In this document: one piece after another, positions 25,137 through 33,458 of the stretch | How the letters are laid out: each line of letters opens with the position of its first letter | Numbering within the stretch: position 1 is the first letter of the stretch | Origin: Pseudomonas sichuanensis | GTDB taxonomy: Bacteria > Pseudomonadota > Gammaproteobacteria > Pseudomonadales > Pseudomonadaceae | Assembly: GCF_003231305.1 (NCBI RefSeq) | Contig: NZ_QKVM01000018.1 | Coordinates: 36,213-100,212 of the forward strand | Direction: 5' to 3' | DNA: 64,000 bases | Notes under the pieces: generated by a model | The model's database searches: none | What the model saw: only the letters and a program-made list of their open reading frames with translations | Told to the model about the DNA's origin: nothing | Position numbers and translations under genes: made by a program

Positions 25137-25745
25137 ATGACCGAATACGAACAGCGCCAGATCGCCGAGGCGATCGCACGCGTCGAGCGGCGCACCGACG
25201 CGGAGCTGGTGACCGTGCTGGCGCGCCGCGCCGACGACTATCCCTATCTCCCCCTGCTGTGGGCGGCGCTGCTGGCGCTGGTCATCCCGCTGCTGCTGCA
25301 CCGCTGGCAGGGCGGGATCGGCCTCAACGGCCTGCTGCTGGCGCAGATGCTCACCTTTGTCGCCTTGTGCCTGTTGCTGCGCCATCCACGCCTGGCTGCC
25401 TGGCTGGTGCCGGCGATCCTGCGCCGACGACGTGCTTCCGGGCTTGCCCGGCAGCAGTTTCTCGAACTCAACCTGCAGCGCACCGCCGGGGCTACCGGGG
25501 TGCTGATCTTTGTCAGCGAGGCCGAGCGGCATGTCGAGATCCTGGTCGATGAGGGGATCGCCCGGCACCTGCCGGACCAGGCCCGCGAAGCGATCGTTGC
25601 GCGGTTCACCGAGCAGGTCTGCCAGGGCCGTACCTTGCAAGGTTTCGTCGACTGCATCGAGGCGTGCGGCGAACTGCTCAGCGAGCATGTGCCGCCCACC
25701 CATGCGCGCAACGAGTTGCCCAACCGCCTGGTGATCCTCGATTGA
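25137..25745 (+). CDS. TPM-domain membrane protein
   Basis: A 202-residue protein with a TPM-type domain that is interrupted by membrane helices. EYEQRQIAEAIARVERRTDAELVTV is the conserved opening, two or three hydrophobic segments follow (about residues 36-95), and GATGVLIFVSEAERHVEILVDEGIARHL is the second TPM half. There is no N-terminal signal sequence. It resembles the COG3762 group, usually annotated as a membrane protein of unknown function. It follows bglX divergently and precedes the methyltransferase by about 100 bp. Confidence 0.75.
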   Translation: MTEYEQRQIAEAIARVERRTDAELVTVLARRADDYPYLPLLWAALLALVIPLLLHRWQGGIGLNGLLLAQMLTFVALCLLLRHPRLAAWLVPAILRRRRASGLARQQFLELNLQRTAGATGVLIFVSEAERHVEILVDEGIARHLPDQAREAIVARFTEQVCQGRTLQGFVDCIEACGELLSEHVPPTHARNELPNRLVILD

Positions 25746-25844
25746 GCCGCGCCCATCGCGAAAACCTTCGCGATGGGCGGCCAGCGACGTAGAATGCGCG
25801 GCATTGCGCAACGCGCTCCCCGCATTCCGAGGCACCCGCTCCCC

Positions 25845-27065
25845 ATGTCGTCCACTACTTCCGCCCCCACCGCGCCGGATGCGCGCGCCCAGTTCCTGAG
25901 CCTGCTGGCCGACGCCCTGGCCGATGGCAGCCTGGCCAAACTGGTGCTGGCCCGCCACGTGGGGGCCGACCAGACCCTGCAGCGGATCATTGCCAAACCG
26001 GTGCAGCTCAAGGGCGAGGCCTGCCTGCAACTGGTCTACCGCCACCAGACCCGCGACATTACCCGCAACCTGCCACTGGGCCAGGCGCAGGCACTGGTGG
26101 CCGAACTGCTGCCGGAGAGCTTTCGCAACGCTCACCTGTTCACCGGTGCGGGTGAAGTGCAACTGGAGTTCAGCAAGAAGGGCAAGCCGATGCTGCGCCG
26201 TCACCTGGCTCAACAGGCGCCCCGTGAGGCGGCGGCAGGTGGGCATGACCGCGAGAAAAAGCGCTATCTGGAACTGTCGCGGCCCTTCCTGCGCGACCTT
26301 GGGGTGACCGACGCGCAAGGCGCGTTGATCCCGTCGATGTCGCGCAAGTGGAAGCAGATCAACAAGTTCATCGAGGTCTTCGACCACGCCCTGGCCAGCG
26401 CGCCGGTGGCGGCCGATCAGGCCTTGCGGGTGGCCGACTTCGGCTCGGGCAAGGGCTACCTGACGTTTGCCATGCACGACTACCTGCGCAACACCCTCGA
26501 GCGTGAGGCACAGGTCACCGGCGTCGAGCTGCGCCCGGACATGGTCGAGCTGTGCAATGCCGCTGCCGCGCGCCTGGAGCACCCGGGGCTGGTGTTCGAG
26601 TGCGGCGACGTGCGCAGCGTGGTGCCCGAGGCCATCGAGGTGATGATCGCCCTGCATGCCTGCGACATCGCCACCGACTACGCCATCCACACCGGCATCC
26701 GCTGCAACGCGGCGATCATCATGTGCTCGCCGTGCTGCCACAAGCAGATCCGCCCGCAACTGCACAGCCCAGGGCTGCTGCAGCCGATGCTGCAGTACGG
26801 CCTGCACCTCGGGCAGCAGGCCGAGATGCTCACCGACAGCCTGCGCGCGCTGTACCTTGAGGCCTGCGGCTACGAGACCAAGGTCTTCGAGTTCATCTCG
26901 CTGGAGCACACCAACAAGAACAAGATGATTCTTGCGGTCAAACGCCGGCAGGCGCAGGACAACAGTGCGCTGTTGGAAAAAATTGCCGAGCTCAAGGCGT
27001 TCTATGGGGTGCGTGAGCATTGCCTGGAAAGCCTGTTGCGCGCGGATGGGTTGATTGCCGGGTGA
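25845..27065 (+). CDS. SAM-dependent methyltransferase (Methyltransf_32/METTL25-like)
   Basis: A 406-residue predicted methyltransferase. The S-adenosylmethionine site is VADFGSGKGYLTFAMHDYL and the acidic strand VTGVELRPDMVELC. The motif IMCSPCCHKQIRPQ (CCHK) is characteristic of the Methyltransf_32 group. An N-terminal segment of about 150 residues precedes it. The start was taken at the ATG before SSTTSAPTAP; a longer upstream frame has less support. The substrate is unknown; rRNA or protein is possible. Confidence 0.8.
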   Translation: MSSTTSAPTAPDARAQFLSLLADALADGSLAKLVLARHVGADQTLQRIIAKPVQLKGEACLQLVYRHQTRDITRNLPLGQAQALVAELLPESFRNAHLFTGAGEVQLEFSKKGKPMLRRHLAQQAPREAAAGGHDREKKRYLELSRPFLRDLGVTDAQGALIPSMSRKWKQINKFIEVFDHALASAPVAADQALRVADFGSGKGYLTFAMHDYLRNTLEREAQVTGVELRPDMVELCNAAAARLEHPGLVFECGDVRSVVPEAIEVMIALHACDIATDYAIHTGIRCNAAIIMCSPCCHKQIRPQLHSPGLLQPMLQYGLHLGQQAEMLTDSLRALYLEACGYETKVFEFISLEHTNKNKMILAVKRRQAQDNSALLEKIAELKAFYGVREHCLESLLRADGLIAG

Positions 27066-27185
27066 CATGCCTGGGGCGTCGGCTTCGCTGTTTCGTATAG
27101 GACATCTCCGGTAAGGCCGCTTCGTGGTTTTGAATGACCCAAGCGGGCCTAGGCTGGCTTGAGAAAACGTTCGTCGGCAACTGTT

Positions 27186-27222
27186 GGTTGTCGATTGACA
27201 ACCTATTTCTCTTGCCCATACT
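27186..27222 (+). promoter_or_regulatory. Sigma-70 promoter with an overlapping palindrome upstream of the HicA-like pair
   Basis: The -35 box is TTGACA (27195-27200) and the -10 is CATACT (27217-27222), with a 16-bp spacer. The palindrome GGTTGTC-GATT-GACAACC (27186-27203) covers the -35 box, so a protein bound there would block RNA polymerase. The predicted start lies only a few bases before the first ATG (27235), leaving a very short leader with no Shine-Dalgarno. Confidence 0.65.
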
Positions 27223-27234
27223 GGCGCCCAGCCA

Positions 27235-27507
27235 ATGGCCCGACCCGTTCACCCCAGCAAGGAAGTTGAACACACCCTGAAACACGCCGAGGCGCAGGGT
27301 TGGCGAGTCACGGTGGGCGGTGGCCATTGCTGGGGGCGTATCTACTGCCCCTTGAACGATCGCGAATGCCGTTGTGGCGAGTTCTGCATCACCAGTGTGT
27401 GGAGCACGCCCAGAAACCCTGGCACCTTTGCCCGCATGCTGCGACGCGTGGTGGACAACTGCACATCGGCGCGCCCGCACACCCAGACGAATCCGGAGCC
27501 CAAGTGA
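27235..27507 (+). CDS. Small HicA-like protein, possible toxin
   Basis: A 90-residue protein. KEVEHTLKHAEAQGWRVTVG then GGHCWGRIYCP is arranged like HicA mRNA interferases (helix, then a conserved Gly-x-His before a strand; here His31). The last part, TPRNPGTFARMLRRVVDN, matches the HicA C-terminal helix pattern. It carries six cysteines (32, 38, 45, 47, 51, 76), a CxC pair among them, which is unusual for HicA and may bind metal. Its stop overlaps the next start by one base (TGATG). The function is inferred only from pattern and arrangement. Confidence 0.6.
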   Translation: MARPVHPSKEVEHTLKHAEAQGWRVTVGGGHCWGRIYCPLNDRECRCGEFCITSVWSTPRNPGTFARMLRRVVDNCTSARPHTQTNPEPK

Positions 27508-27995
27508 TGGAATACGAATTCACCCTTAAATACCAATTGGCCGGTGACGAAGACCTTGACGCCCTGGTCGAGCGCCTGGGGCAGGGCGGCTGCGATGATG
27601 CGGTGGTCGGCATCGGCCAGCCAGGCCGGCTGGCGTTGGCCTTTGCGCGGCAGGCCGATTCTGCCCTTGAAGCCCTGCAAAGTGCCCTGGCCGATGTGCA
27701 GCGCGCTGTGCCGCAGGCTCGGCTGATCGAGGCCACCCCCGACCTGGTCGGCCTGACCGATGTGGCACAACTGGTGGGCGTGTCGCGACAGAACATGCGC
27801 AAGCTGATGCTGGCCCATTACCGCAGCTTCCCGGCGCCAGTGCATGACGGCAGTACGGCGCTCTGGCACCTGGCCGATGTCCTGGCCTGGATGCAGACGC
27901 GCGGAACCTATCCCGTGGCCCAGACCATCCTGGACATGGCCTTTGCAGCAATGCGCGTAAACGTCGCCAGCGCCTACCAGCGGTTGGCCGAGTAA
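27507..27995 (+). CDS. HTH protein coupled to the HicA-like gene, possible antitoxin
   Basis: A 162-residue protein. Residues 1-75 (MEYEFTLKYQLAGDEDLDAL and onward) have alternating strand/helix character that could be a partial RNase-H-like HicB domain. Residues 82-103 (GLTDVAQLVGVSRQNMRKLM) form a clear helix-turn-helix of the excisionase/MerR-like type, followed by SFPAPVHDGSTALWHLADVLA. It is translationally coupled to the upstream gene by TGATG. It is the best candidate to bind the palindrome at 27186-27203. It is followed by a bidirectional terminator. Confidence 0.65.
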   Translation: MEYEFTLKYQLAGDEDLDALVERLGQGGCDDAVVGIGQPGRLALAFARQADSALEALQSALADVQRAVPQARLIEATPDLVGLTDVAQLVGVSRQNMRKLMLAHYRSFPAPVHDGSTALWHLADVLAWMQTRGTYPVAQTILDMAFAAMRVNVASAYQRLAE

Positions 27996-28002
27996 GCAGC
28001 AC

Positions 28003-28032
28003 AAACCCTCGCGGACCTGCCCGCGAGGGTTT
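28003..28032. terminator. Bidirectional terminator hairpin
   Basis: AAACCCTCGCGG (28003-28014) pairs with CCGCGAGGGTTT (28021-28032), a 12-bp stem with T runs on both strands. It separates the HTH gene (+) from the TonB receptor gene (-). Confidence 0.8.
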
Positions 28033-28040
28033 CGCCCCTA

Positions 28041-30593
28041 TCAGAAGAACCGCGTAACGCTGATCTTGGCGTTGCGCCCCACGGTGTACGCGTTTTCTCC
28101 CGACAGTTCCGGACGAATCGCCTTGTTGAACAGGTTATCCACGGTCAGGTTGACCTCTGTGCCTTTCAGGTAGCGTTGCTGCGGCTTCCAGTTGGCAAAC
28201 AGACCGTGCAGCGCGTACTTTTCGTTGCCGAAGTTGTCGTAGTAGCGGTCACCCAACGCACTGGCCGGGCCATCGAAATATTTGTCGCTGGGCAGGTGGC
28301 GGGTGGCACCGACGAATTGTGCGGTCCAGCCAATCCGGGTGTCCCAGGCAGGGATCTTCACGCCCAGGGTGGCGATCCATTTGGGCGCCGGCACATCCTT
28401 GGCCCATACATCCGGCCCCCAAGGGTTGGTGTAGGCACCCTCGTGACGGCCCTCCATCCAGGCGTACGACAGCGCGCCGAACATATAGGTGGCGTCGTAG
28501 AAGCTTTCGACCTCGAAGCCCTTGTAGTTGGCGTCCCCGATGTTGCGGTAGTTGCCCATCAAGCCGTTGCCGCAGGTATTGGCGATGCTCCCGCCGGTGA
28601 CCAGCTGCTGCGGGCAGCCGATGCCGGTGGCCTTGAAGATTTCGTTGGTGATCTTGTTCTGGAACACGGTGGTGCGGATCTGCGCGCTGTCGCCCTGGGT
28701 AAGCACATTGGCGAAGTTGCTGATGCTGCCGACACGAATGCCGGTGATGCGTTCAGGGTCCAGGTCACGGCTGGTGGCGGTGCGGCTGCCCAGTCCCTGT
28801 ACCTCGTACTGCTCGTCCAGCACCGGGGCACGCCAGGTCTTGCTGTAGTCGGCGAACAGTGCGGTCTGGTCGGTCATTTTCCAGAACAGCGACAGGCGCG
28901 GCGACCAGCCACTGTAGGTCTTGGCACTGTAGTCATGCCCGGCCGCCGGGTTGTTGTAGTAGGGCGCGTCGTTGGGTTTGCCGCGATTGGTGATGTGGTC
29001 GTAGCGCAGCGACGGGGTGATGGTCAGGTCGCCCAGCGTGATGGCGTCCTGCAGATAGTAGCCCTGGCTGTCGACCTTGCCGCTGGGCATGAAGTACGGC
29101 TGGTAGTTGCCGTAGTTGTATTTGGGCACCAGGTAACTCTTGCCGGGCATCCACATCTGCGTATCGCGATCGTGGCGGCGCACCTGCACGGCGCCGGTAA
29201 GTGCGTGTTCCAGTGGGCCGGTGAGGAAGGTGCTGGTGTTCTTCACTTCTAGCGTGCGGTCCTGGTATTCGGTGTCCATCTTGCGGCCACCGGTGGCGGG
29301 CTGGAAGAACGCGGTGGCATCGCGCTCGTCGGTTTGCCGGGTGTCGGACTCGGAGTATTTGACCTGCAAGTCCATCCAGGGGTTGTCGATCGGCTGGTAC
29401 CGGTAGGTGGCCGACCAGGTGGTGTCGACGGTATCGCGGTTGGCCAGGAAGCGCTTCAGCGCACCCTCGTAACCGTATTTCCTGATGTCCGCCGCCGAAG
29501 GCGGTGCGGGGTAGGCGGTGGCCGCAAAGGTGGTCCAGCGCTCGCTTTGCGAGCGCGACCAGGAAAGCCCCAGGCTGTGCTCGTCGGTGAAGTGGATGTT
29601 GGTCTTGAGCAATGCCCCGTCCAGATCCAAGGCACTGTAGGGCACGCGCTGCGGGTTGATCGGCCAGCGACCGGTCGGATCGGGCAAGCTGTCGGCCATC
29701 TTCAGGTTGCCGCCATCGCGTTTGGTGAAATACACCAGGCCGTCGATGCGGCCATCCTCGGTGCGCCCGAACAGGGCCGAGCTGTAGATCTGCTGATGGT
29801 CGTTGCTGGCGTAGCCATACTTGACCATGGCGCCGCTGTTGCGGCCTTCCTGCAGCAGGTCGCCGGCATCCTTGGTTTCCATGTTGACGCTGCCGCCAAA
29901 GCCGCCGTTGCCGGTCTTGACCGAGTGCGGGCCCTTTTCGACCTCGATGTGCTTGATCAGCTCGGGCTCAATGAAGATGGTGCCTTGCTGGTAGCGCTCG
30001 AAGCCGCTCTTGGTCGCACCATCGACGGTCATCGGCACGTCTTCGGCATCGCCCAGGCCCCAGATGTTGATGGTCTGACCGCCGGGCTTGGCCGAGCCGC
30101 CCATGTTCACCCCAGGCAGGGTCGCCAGCACGCTGGGGATATTGCTTGGCTGGTAACGGTCAATCTGTTCCTGGTCGAGGGTCGAGCGCCCGACGCTGCT
30201 GGCGTCGACCTGTTGCCCGTCGCCGACGATGCTCAGGGCGCCAAGCTGGATGCTGTTGTCGGCACTGGGGGCCTCTTCACGCAGGCGAACCACGAAGGTG
30301 TTGCCCATGCGTACCACGTTGAAACGGCTGCCGACCAGCAGTCGGGCGATGGCCGCCTCGGCCTCGAAGTCGCCCTTGAGCGCTGGGGCCAGGGCTGTGC
30401 CGAGCTGCGCTTCGTCGAACAGCAACTGCACCTTGGCCTGTTGCGCCAGTTGGCTCAGCGAGCGTGCCAGTGGCTGCGCGGGCAGGTCGACGGGCATCGG
30501 CGCGGCTTGGGCGCCCAGGCTCATGGTCAGGCACAGGGCAAGCAGCGTAGGACGGGCGGGCAGGTGGTGTAACGGACGCAACGCGGACAACAT
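28041..30593 (-). CDS. TonB-dependent outer-membrane receptor with N-terminal signalling (STN) domain
   Basis: A 850-residue receptor. The signal peptide (LLALCLTMSLGAQA) is followed by an STN signalling domain (VDLPAQPLARSLSQLAQQAK... LLFDEAQLG). The plug has VLATLPGVNMGGSAKPGGQT and VEKGPHSVKTGNGGFGGSVN. A beta-barrel ends in VTRFF with the terminal Phe of outer-membrane proteins. With the upstream FecI-like and FecR-like genes it forms a cell-surface signalling set. The plug has the haem/haemoglobin-receptor look, but the ligand is not certain. The start ATG at 30593 is preceded by GGGGGA; the TTG four codons upstream is not preferred. Confidence 0.9.
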   Translation of the reverse strand: MLSALRPLHHLPARPTLLALCLTMSLGAQAAPMPVDLPAQPLARSLSQLAQQAKVQLLFDEAQLGTALAPALKGDFEAEAAIARLLVGSRFNVVRMGNTFVVRLREEAPSADNSIQLGALSIVGDGQQVDASSVGRSTLDQEQIDRYQPSNIPSVLATLPGVNMGGSAKPGGQTINIWGLGDAEDVPMTVDGATKSGFERYQQGTIFIEPELIKHIEVEKGPHSVKTGNGGFGGSVNMETKDAGDLLQEGRNSGAMVKYGYASNDHQQIYSSALFGRTEDGRIDGLVYFTKRDGGNLKMADSLPDPTGRWPINPQRVPYSALDLDGALLKTNIHFTDEHSLGLSWSRSQSERWTTFAATAYPAPPSAADIRKYGYEGALKRFLANRDTVDTTWSATYRYQPIDNPWMDLQVKYSESDTRQTDERDATAFFQPATGGRKMDTEYQDRTLEVKNTSTFLTGPLEHALTGAVQVRRHDRDTQMWMPGKSYLVPKYNYGNYQPYFMPSGKVDSQGYYLQDAITLGDLTITPSLRYDHITNRGKPNDAPYYNNPAAGHDYSAKTYSGWSPRLSLFWKMTDQTALFADYSKTWRAPVLDEQYEVQGLGSRTATSRDLDPERITGIRVGSISNFANVLTQGDSAQIRTTVFQNKITNEIFKATGIGCPQQLVTGGSIANTCGNGLMGNYRNIGDANYKGFEVESFYDATYMFGALSYAWMEGRHEGAYTNPWGPDVWAKDVPAPKWIATLGVKIPAWDTRIGWTAQFVGATRHLPSDKYFDGPASALGDRYYDNFGNEKYALHGLFANWKPQQRYLKGTEVNLTVDNLFNKAIRPELSGENAYTVGRNAKISVTRFF

Positions 30594-30619
30594 GAATTCC
30601 CCCAAACGGCAAAAGGCCG

Positions 30620-30644
30620 AAAAAACCTGCCGTCATGGGGCAGG
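30620..30644 (-). terminator. Intrinsic terminator between the anti-sigma gene and the receptor
   Basis: On the minus strand CCTGCC-CCATGAC-GGCAGG is followed by TTTTTT. It ends about 27 bp before the receptor start codon. It may end fecR-type transcripts or attenuate readthrough into the receptor gene. Confidence 0.6.
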
Positions 30645-30682
30645 CGGGGAAGAAGACGTGGTGTTGAGAAAAAACCTCACCT

Positions 30683-30701
30683 GCGAATGATAAGAATTCT
30701 T
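30683..30701. promoter_or_regulatory. Putative Fur box upstream of the receptor gene
   Basis: GCGAATGATAAGAATTCTT agrees with the 19-bp Fur consensus at about 13 of 19 positions by my count. It lies 90-110 bp upstream of the receptor start. It includes the dyad TAAGAATTCTTA. Confidence 0.5.
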
Positions 30702-30710
30702 AAATTATTT

Positions 30711-31658
30711 TTACCGACGCTCGATGCGCAGCCGACCGTCAGCCAGCAGTGTGTTTTTTACTGGCAACAGGGCCGGCAAGGCATTGAGCAGTGCGTCCGG
30801 GTCATGCACGTCGAGGTTGCCGGAGACCTTGTAGCGGCCCAGTGCTGGATCCGCGAGCAGCACCGGCTGCTCGCGGTAAAGGCTCAGCTCGTCGATCAGG
30901 CTGGCCAGCTCGCGGTTGCGAAAGCTCACCTGGCCGTTGCGCCAATCGGCAATGGGCTGCTCACTCAGCGTTTGCTGCGCAAGGGTACCGTGGGCCAGGT
31001 CGTAGGTGGCACCCTGCTGGGCGCTCAGCAGCAAGGGCGCGTGGCGTTCACCTTGTACTTCGAATGCAACCTGGCCATGGGCGACGCGCACTTCCAGTTC
31101 GCGATCGCCGCGCCGCAGGTCGAAGCCGGTCCCGACTACCCGCACTCGGGCGCTGCCGGCATCGACGAACAAAGGCCGCTCCTTGTCGCTGGCAACCTCG
31201 ATGTAAAACTGGCCATGGTCCAGGTGGATCACCCGCTGCTCGCTGTTGAAGTCCAGGCGCAGCCGGGTCTGGGCGTTGACGTACAACTGGCTGCCGTCGG
31301 GCAAGTGCAGGTTCTGCATGCCCTGGCTGGCGGCGATGTGCTGGGTGAGCGCGGCGCTGCCCGCTCCGGGGTTGCCCACGAGCAGCATGCACAACAACGC
31401 TGCCGCTGCCGCAAGTGCCGGGCGCAAGGGCGAGGCGCGTCGCTCCGGCAGGGGCACTGGGCGGCTGGCTTGCTTGAGCGTTGCCAGGTCATCCCACAGT
31501 TGCTCGAACTGGCGGTAGGCGCGGGCATGCTCGGCAGTCTGCATCCACTGGGCAAAGGCGTCGCGCTCAGCCTTGGACGGTGTGTTGCGGTTGCGGCTGA
31601 ACCAGCTTGCCGCCTGCGTGTCGACCAGGCTTGGGTCGAATTCGTCGGTAGGGGTCAT
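30711..31658 (-). CDS. FecR-like anti-sigma factor/sigma regulator
   Basis: A 315-residue inner-membrane signal transducer. The N-terminal DUF4880-like region (AASWFSRNRNTPSKAERDAF AQWMQ) is followed by one transmembrane segment (LAAAAALLCMLLVG, about residues 80-95). The FecR domain (LPDGSQLYVNAQTRLRLDF) and a DUF4974-type end come last. It overlaps the sigma gene by 4 bp (ATGA). It should hold the FecI-like sigma until the receptor STN domain signals ligand. Confidence 0.9.
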   Translation of the reverse strand: MTPTDEFDPSLVDTQAASWFSRNRNTPSKAERDAFAQWMQTAEHARAYRQFEQLWDDLATLKQASRPVPLPERRASPLRPALAAAAALLCMLLVGNPGAGSAALTQHIAASQGMQNLHLPDGSQLYVNAQTRLRLDFNSEQRVIHLDHGQFYIEVASDKERPLFVDAGSARVRVVGTGFDLRRGDRELEVRVAHGQVAFEVQGERHAPLLLSAQQGATYDLAHGTLAQQTLSEQPIADWRNGQVSFRNRELASLIDELSLYREQPVLLADPALGRYKVSGNLDVHDPDALLNALPALLPVKNTLLADGRLRIERR

Positions 31659-32188
31659 GGGGACTGCTCCGTGCCGGGCTTACTGTCCAGGTGTTGCTTG
31701 CACTGCAGCAGGGCGGCGGCGATGTGTTTCTCGACCATGCTGACGGAAATGTTCATGCGCTTGGCGATCTCGGCCTGGGTCAGGCCCTCGAAGCGATGCA
31801 GCATAAGCGCTTGCCGGCGCCGCGGCGAGAGCTCGCCGAGTACCTGGCGCAGTTGTGCCAGCCGCTGCTGGTGCTGCGCGTGATCCAGCGGGTCGTTGCC
31901 GGCCTGGGTCTGTTCGTCGACCGAGGCGTCGTCTTCAAGCACGGCGTGGCGAACTTTTTGCCGGCGCCAGTGATCACTGAGCAGGTTGCGCGCTACTTGG
32001 AACAGGAAGGCTCGAGGCTGCTCCACCTTCGCCCGCTCACGGTAACCCAGCCATTGGGCGAACACATCCTGGGTCATGTCCGCGGCATCGCTGGCATTGT
32101 CCATGCGCTTGCGCAGGAAGTGCAGGATCTCGGCGTAGAAACCACGACAGGTTTCCTGGGCGAAAGGGTCGGGTTTCAGGCGCTGCAT
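31655..32188 (-). CDS. ECF sigma factor, FecI-like
   Basis: A 177-residue extracytoplasmic-function sigma factor. Region 2 has DAADMTQDVFAQWLGYRERA and region 4 has RRQALMLHRFEGLTQAEIAK and MNISVSMVEKHIAAALLQC. It heads the operon with the FecR-like gene. A Fur-like box lies just upstream, so low iron probably induces it. It should direct RNA polymerase to the receptor gene. Confidence 0.92.
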   Translation of the reverse strand: MQRLKPDPFAQETCRGFYAEILHFLRKRMDNASDAADMTQDVFAQWLGYRERAKVEQPRAFLFQVARNLLSDHWRRQKVRHAVLEDDASVDEQTQAGNDPLDHAQHQQRLAQLRQVLGELSPRRRQALMLHRFEGLTQAEIAKRMNISVSMVEKHIAAALLQCKQHLDSKPGTEQSP

Positions 32189-32234
32189 GCACGCTTTCCG
32201 GGGCTGGCCAGGGGGAAAGGGTGCGGATCTTATC

Positions 32235-32253
32235 GATAATTATTTACATTTGC
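32235..32253. promoter_or_regulatory. Putative Fur box upstream of the ECF sigma gene
   Basis: GATAATTATTTACATTTGC (32235-32253) matches the Fur consensus GATAATGATAATCATTATC at about 13 of 19 positions. It is 47-65 bp upstream of the sigma start. Iron control is also expected from the gene type. Confidence 0.55.
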
Positions 32254-32274
32254 AAAGCGCTGCCCGCCGCAGGC

Positions 32275-33312
32275 TCATTGTCGGTTGTTTCGCTCAGGTG
32301 GCACCGCGATCGCCAATTCGGCCAGCCCCAGCGGATGGCTGGATGCGTCGAAAAAGTGCAGCGATGTAGCGGCAAGGTCGGCGAACCGGTCAATGAAATG
32401 CTGTTTCTGGTTGATGATGGATGCAGCGTTAAGCGGCCTGACGGCGATCGCCAAATGCTGTGGGCGAGCGTACCGGATAGCGTCGAGCAGGTGCTGGTCG
32501 CTGGCATCCAGATGCTGGCCGAACAGGCAAATCCCCTCGTCCTCGCTGGCCAGTTGCCCCAGGCACCAGGACAGGTAGTCCGAGTTGCGGATGGCGCGCT
32601 GTTTCTCGTCGCTGCGTGCTTCGTTGACGAACAGCGGCACCTCGCCGGGAATGTTGACGGCGAATCCGTCCAGCAATTCTGCGCATTCGGCGCTGCGTTG
32701 GCGGGTAGTGCCGTCTGGTAGCTTGAGCAGGTGCAGGCCGCCATGCAGGTGCATCACCCGGGTGCCTTCGCTGCGGGTGCGGCGCACGTCGAAGAAGCCC
32801 TGCTCGTCGAACAGCGCGGCAAAGCCCTGTGGAGCATGTTGCACGGCCCATGGCAGGACCAGGTCGTAGTTGCTGGTGTAGACGCTGCGAAAGCCACGCA
32901 AGGCCTGGTTGATCGAGGCCAGGGTAGCCGCCGGCATCAATGGCCACGGCAGGTGCACGGTGCGCACGGCGTGAATCAGCGCTTCCTTGATCGAGTAGTA
33001 GCGGTTCAGCGGCGCGGTGGAGTTGATGGCCAGCGCGGCGTTGGCGCGGACGGTGTGGTTGAGGGTACTCAGCAACGGTTCGAACAGCTCTGTGTCGAGC
33101 GACTTGAACAGCGCCTGGTCACTGACCGCCAGGCCTTTTTTGCGGCCGGCACGCTGGGCTTCTTCGTACAGCGAGAAATAGCCGAACGGTTTCCACAACG
33201 CCCGGCTGGCACCGTTGCCCAGCAACAGGGCGGTGCACGGGTGGCGCTGGTTGAGGTCGGCCCAGGCGGGCAAGTGGGCGTCGAGTGCGGGCATGGGCGG
33301 TCCGTTGGGCAT
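32275..33312 (-). CDS. DUF4917 protein with SIR2-like fold signature
   Basis: A 345-residue cytosolic protein. Three SIR2-fold marks are visible in the right order: a nucleotide-binding LLLGNGAS (residues 30-36), VYTSNYDLVLPW with Asn148/Asp150, and VMHLHGGLHLL with His188/His190. A late LFGQHLDASDQHLL segment resembles the SIR2_2-type end. In SIR2-type NADases an Asn and a His at these places are catalytic. DUF4917 has no settled function. The start could be the ATG at 33294. It is single and sits between the FecI set and two periplasmic genes. Confidence 0.8.
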   Translation of the reverse strand: MPNGPPMPALDAHLPAWADLNQRHPCTALLLGNGASRALWKPFGYFSLYEEAQRAGRKKGLAVSDQALFKSLDTELFEPLLSTLNHTVRANAALAINSTAPLNRYYSIKEALIHAVRTVHLPWPLMPAATLASINQALRGFRSVYTSNYDLVLPWAVQHAPQGFAALFDEQGFFDVRRTRSEGTRVMHLHGGLHLLKLPDGTTRQRSAECAELLDGFAVNIPGEVPLFVNEARSDEKQRAIRNSDYLSWCLGQLASEDEGICLFGQHLDASDQHLLDAIRYARPQHLAIAVRPLNAASIINQKQHFIDRFADLAATSLHFFDASSHPLGLAELAIAVPPERNNRQ

Positions 33313-33458
33313 GGCTCAAAACGCGGCGACTTTAGCATGCCGGGCCAACGGTGCGGCGCTCGCCGCTCAGGGAGGCCCCGATGGTGCACGGCAACCGTTG
33401 ATGGCAGAGTGCCTACCGCCTGCGCGCCCGTGCAGGCGACCCAACACAAGGAACTCGT

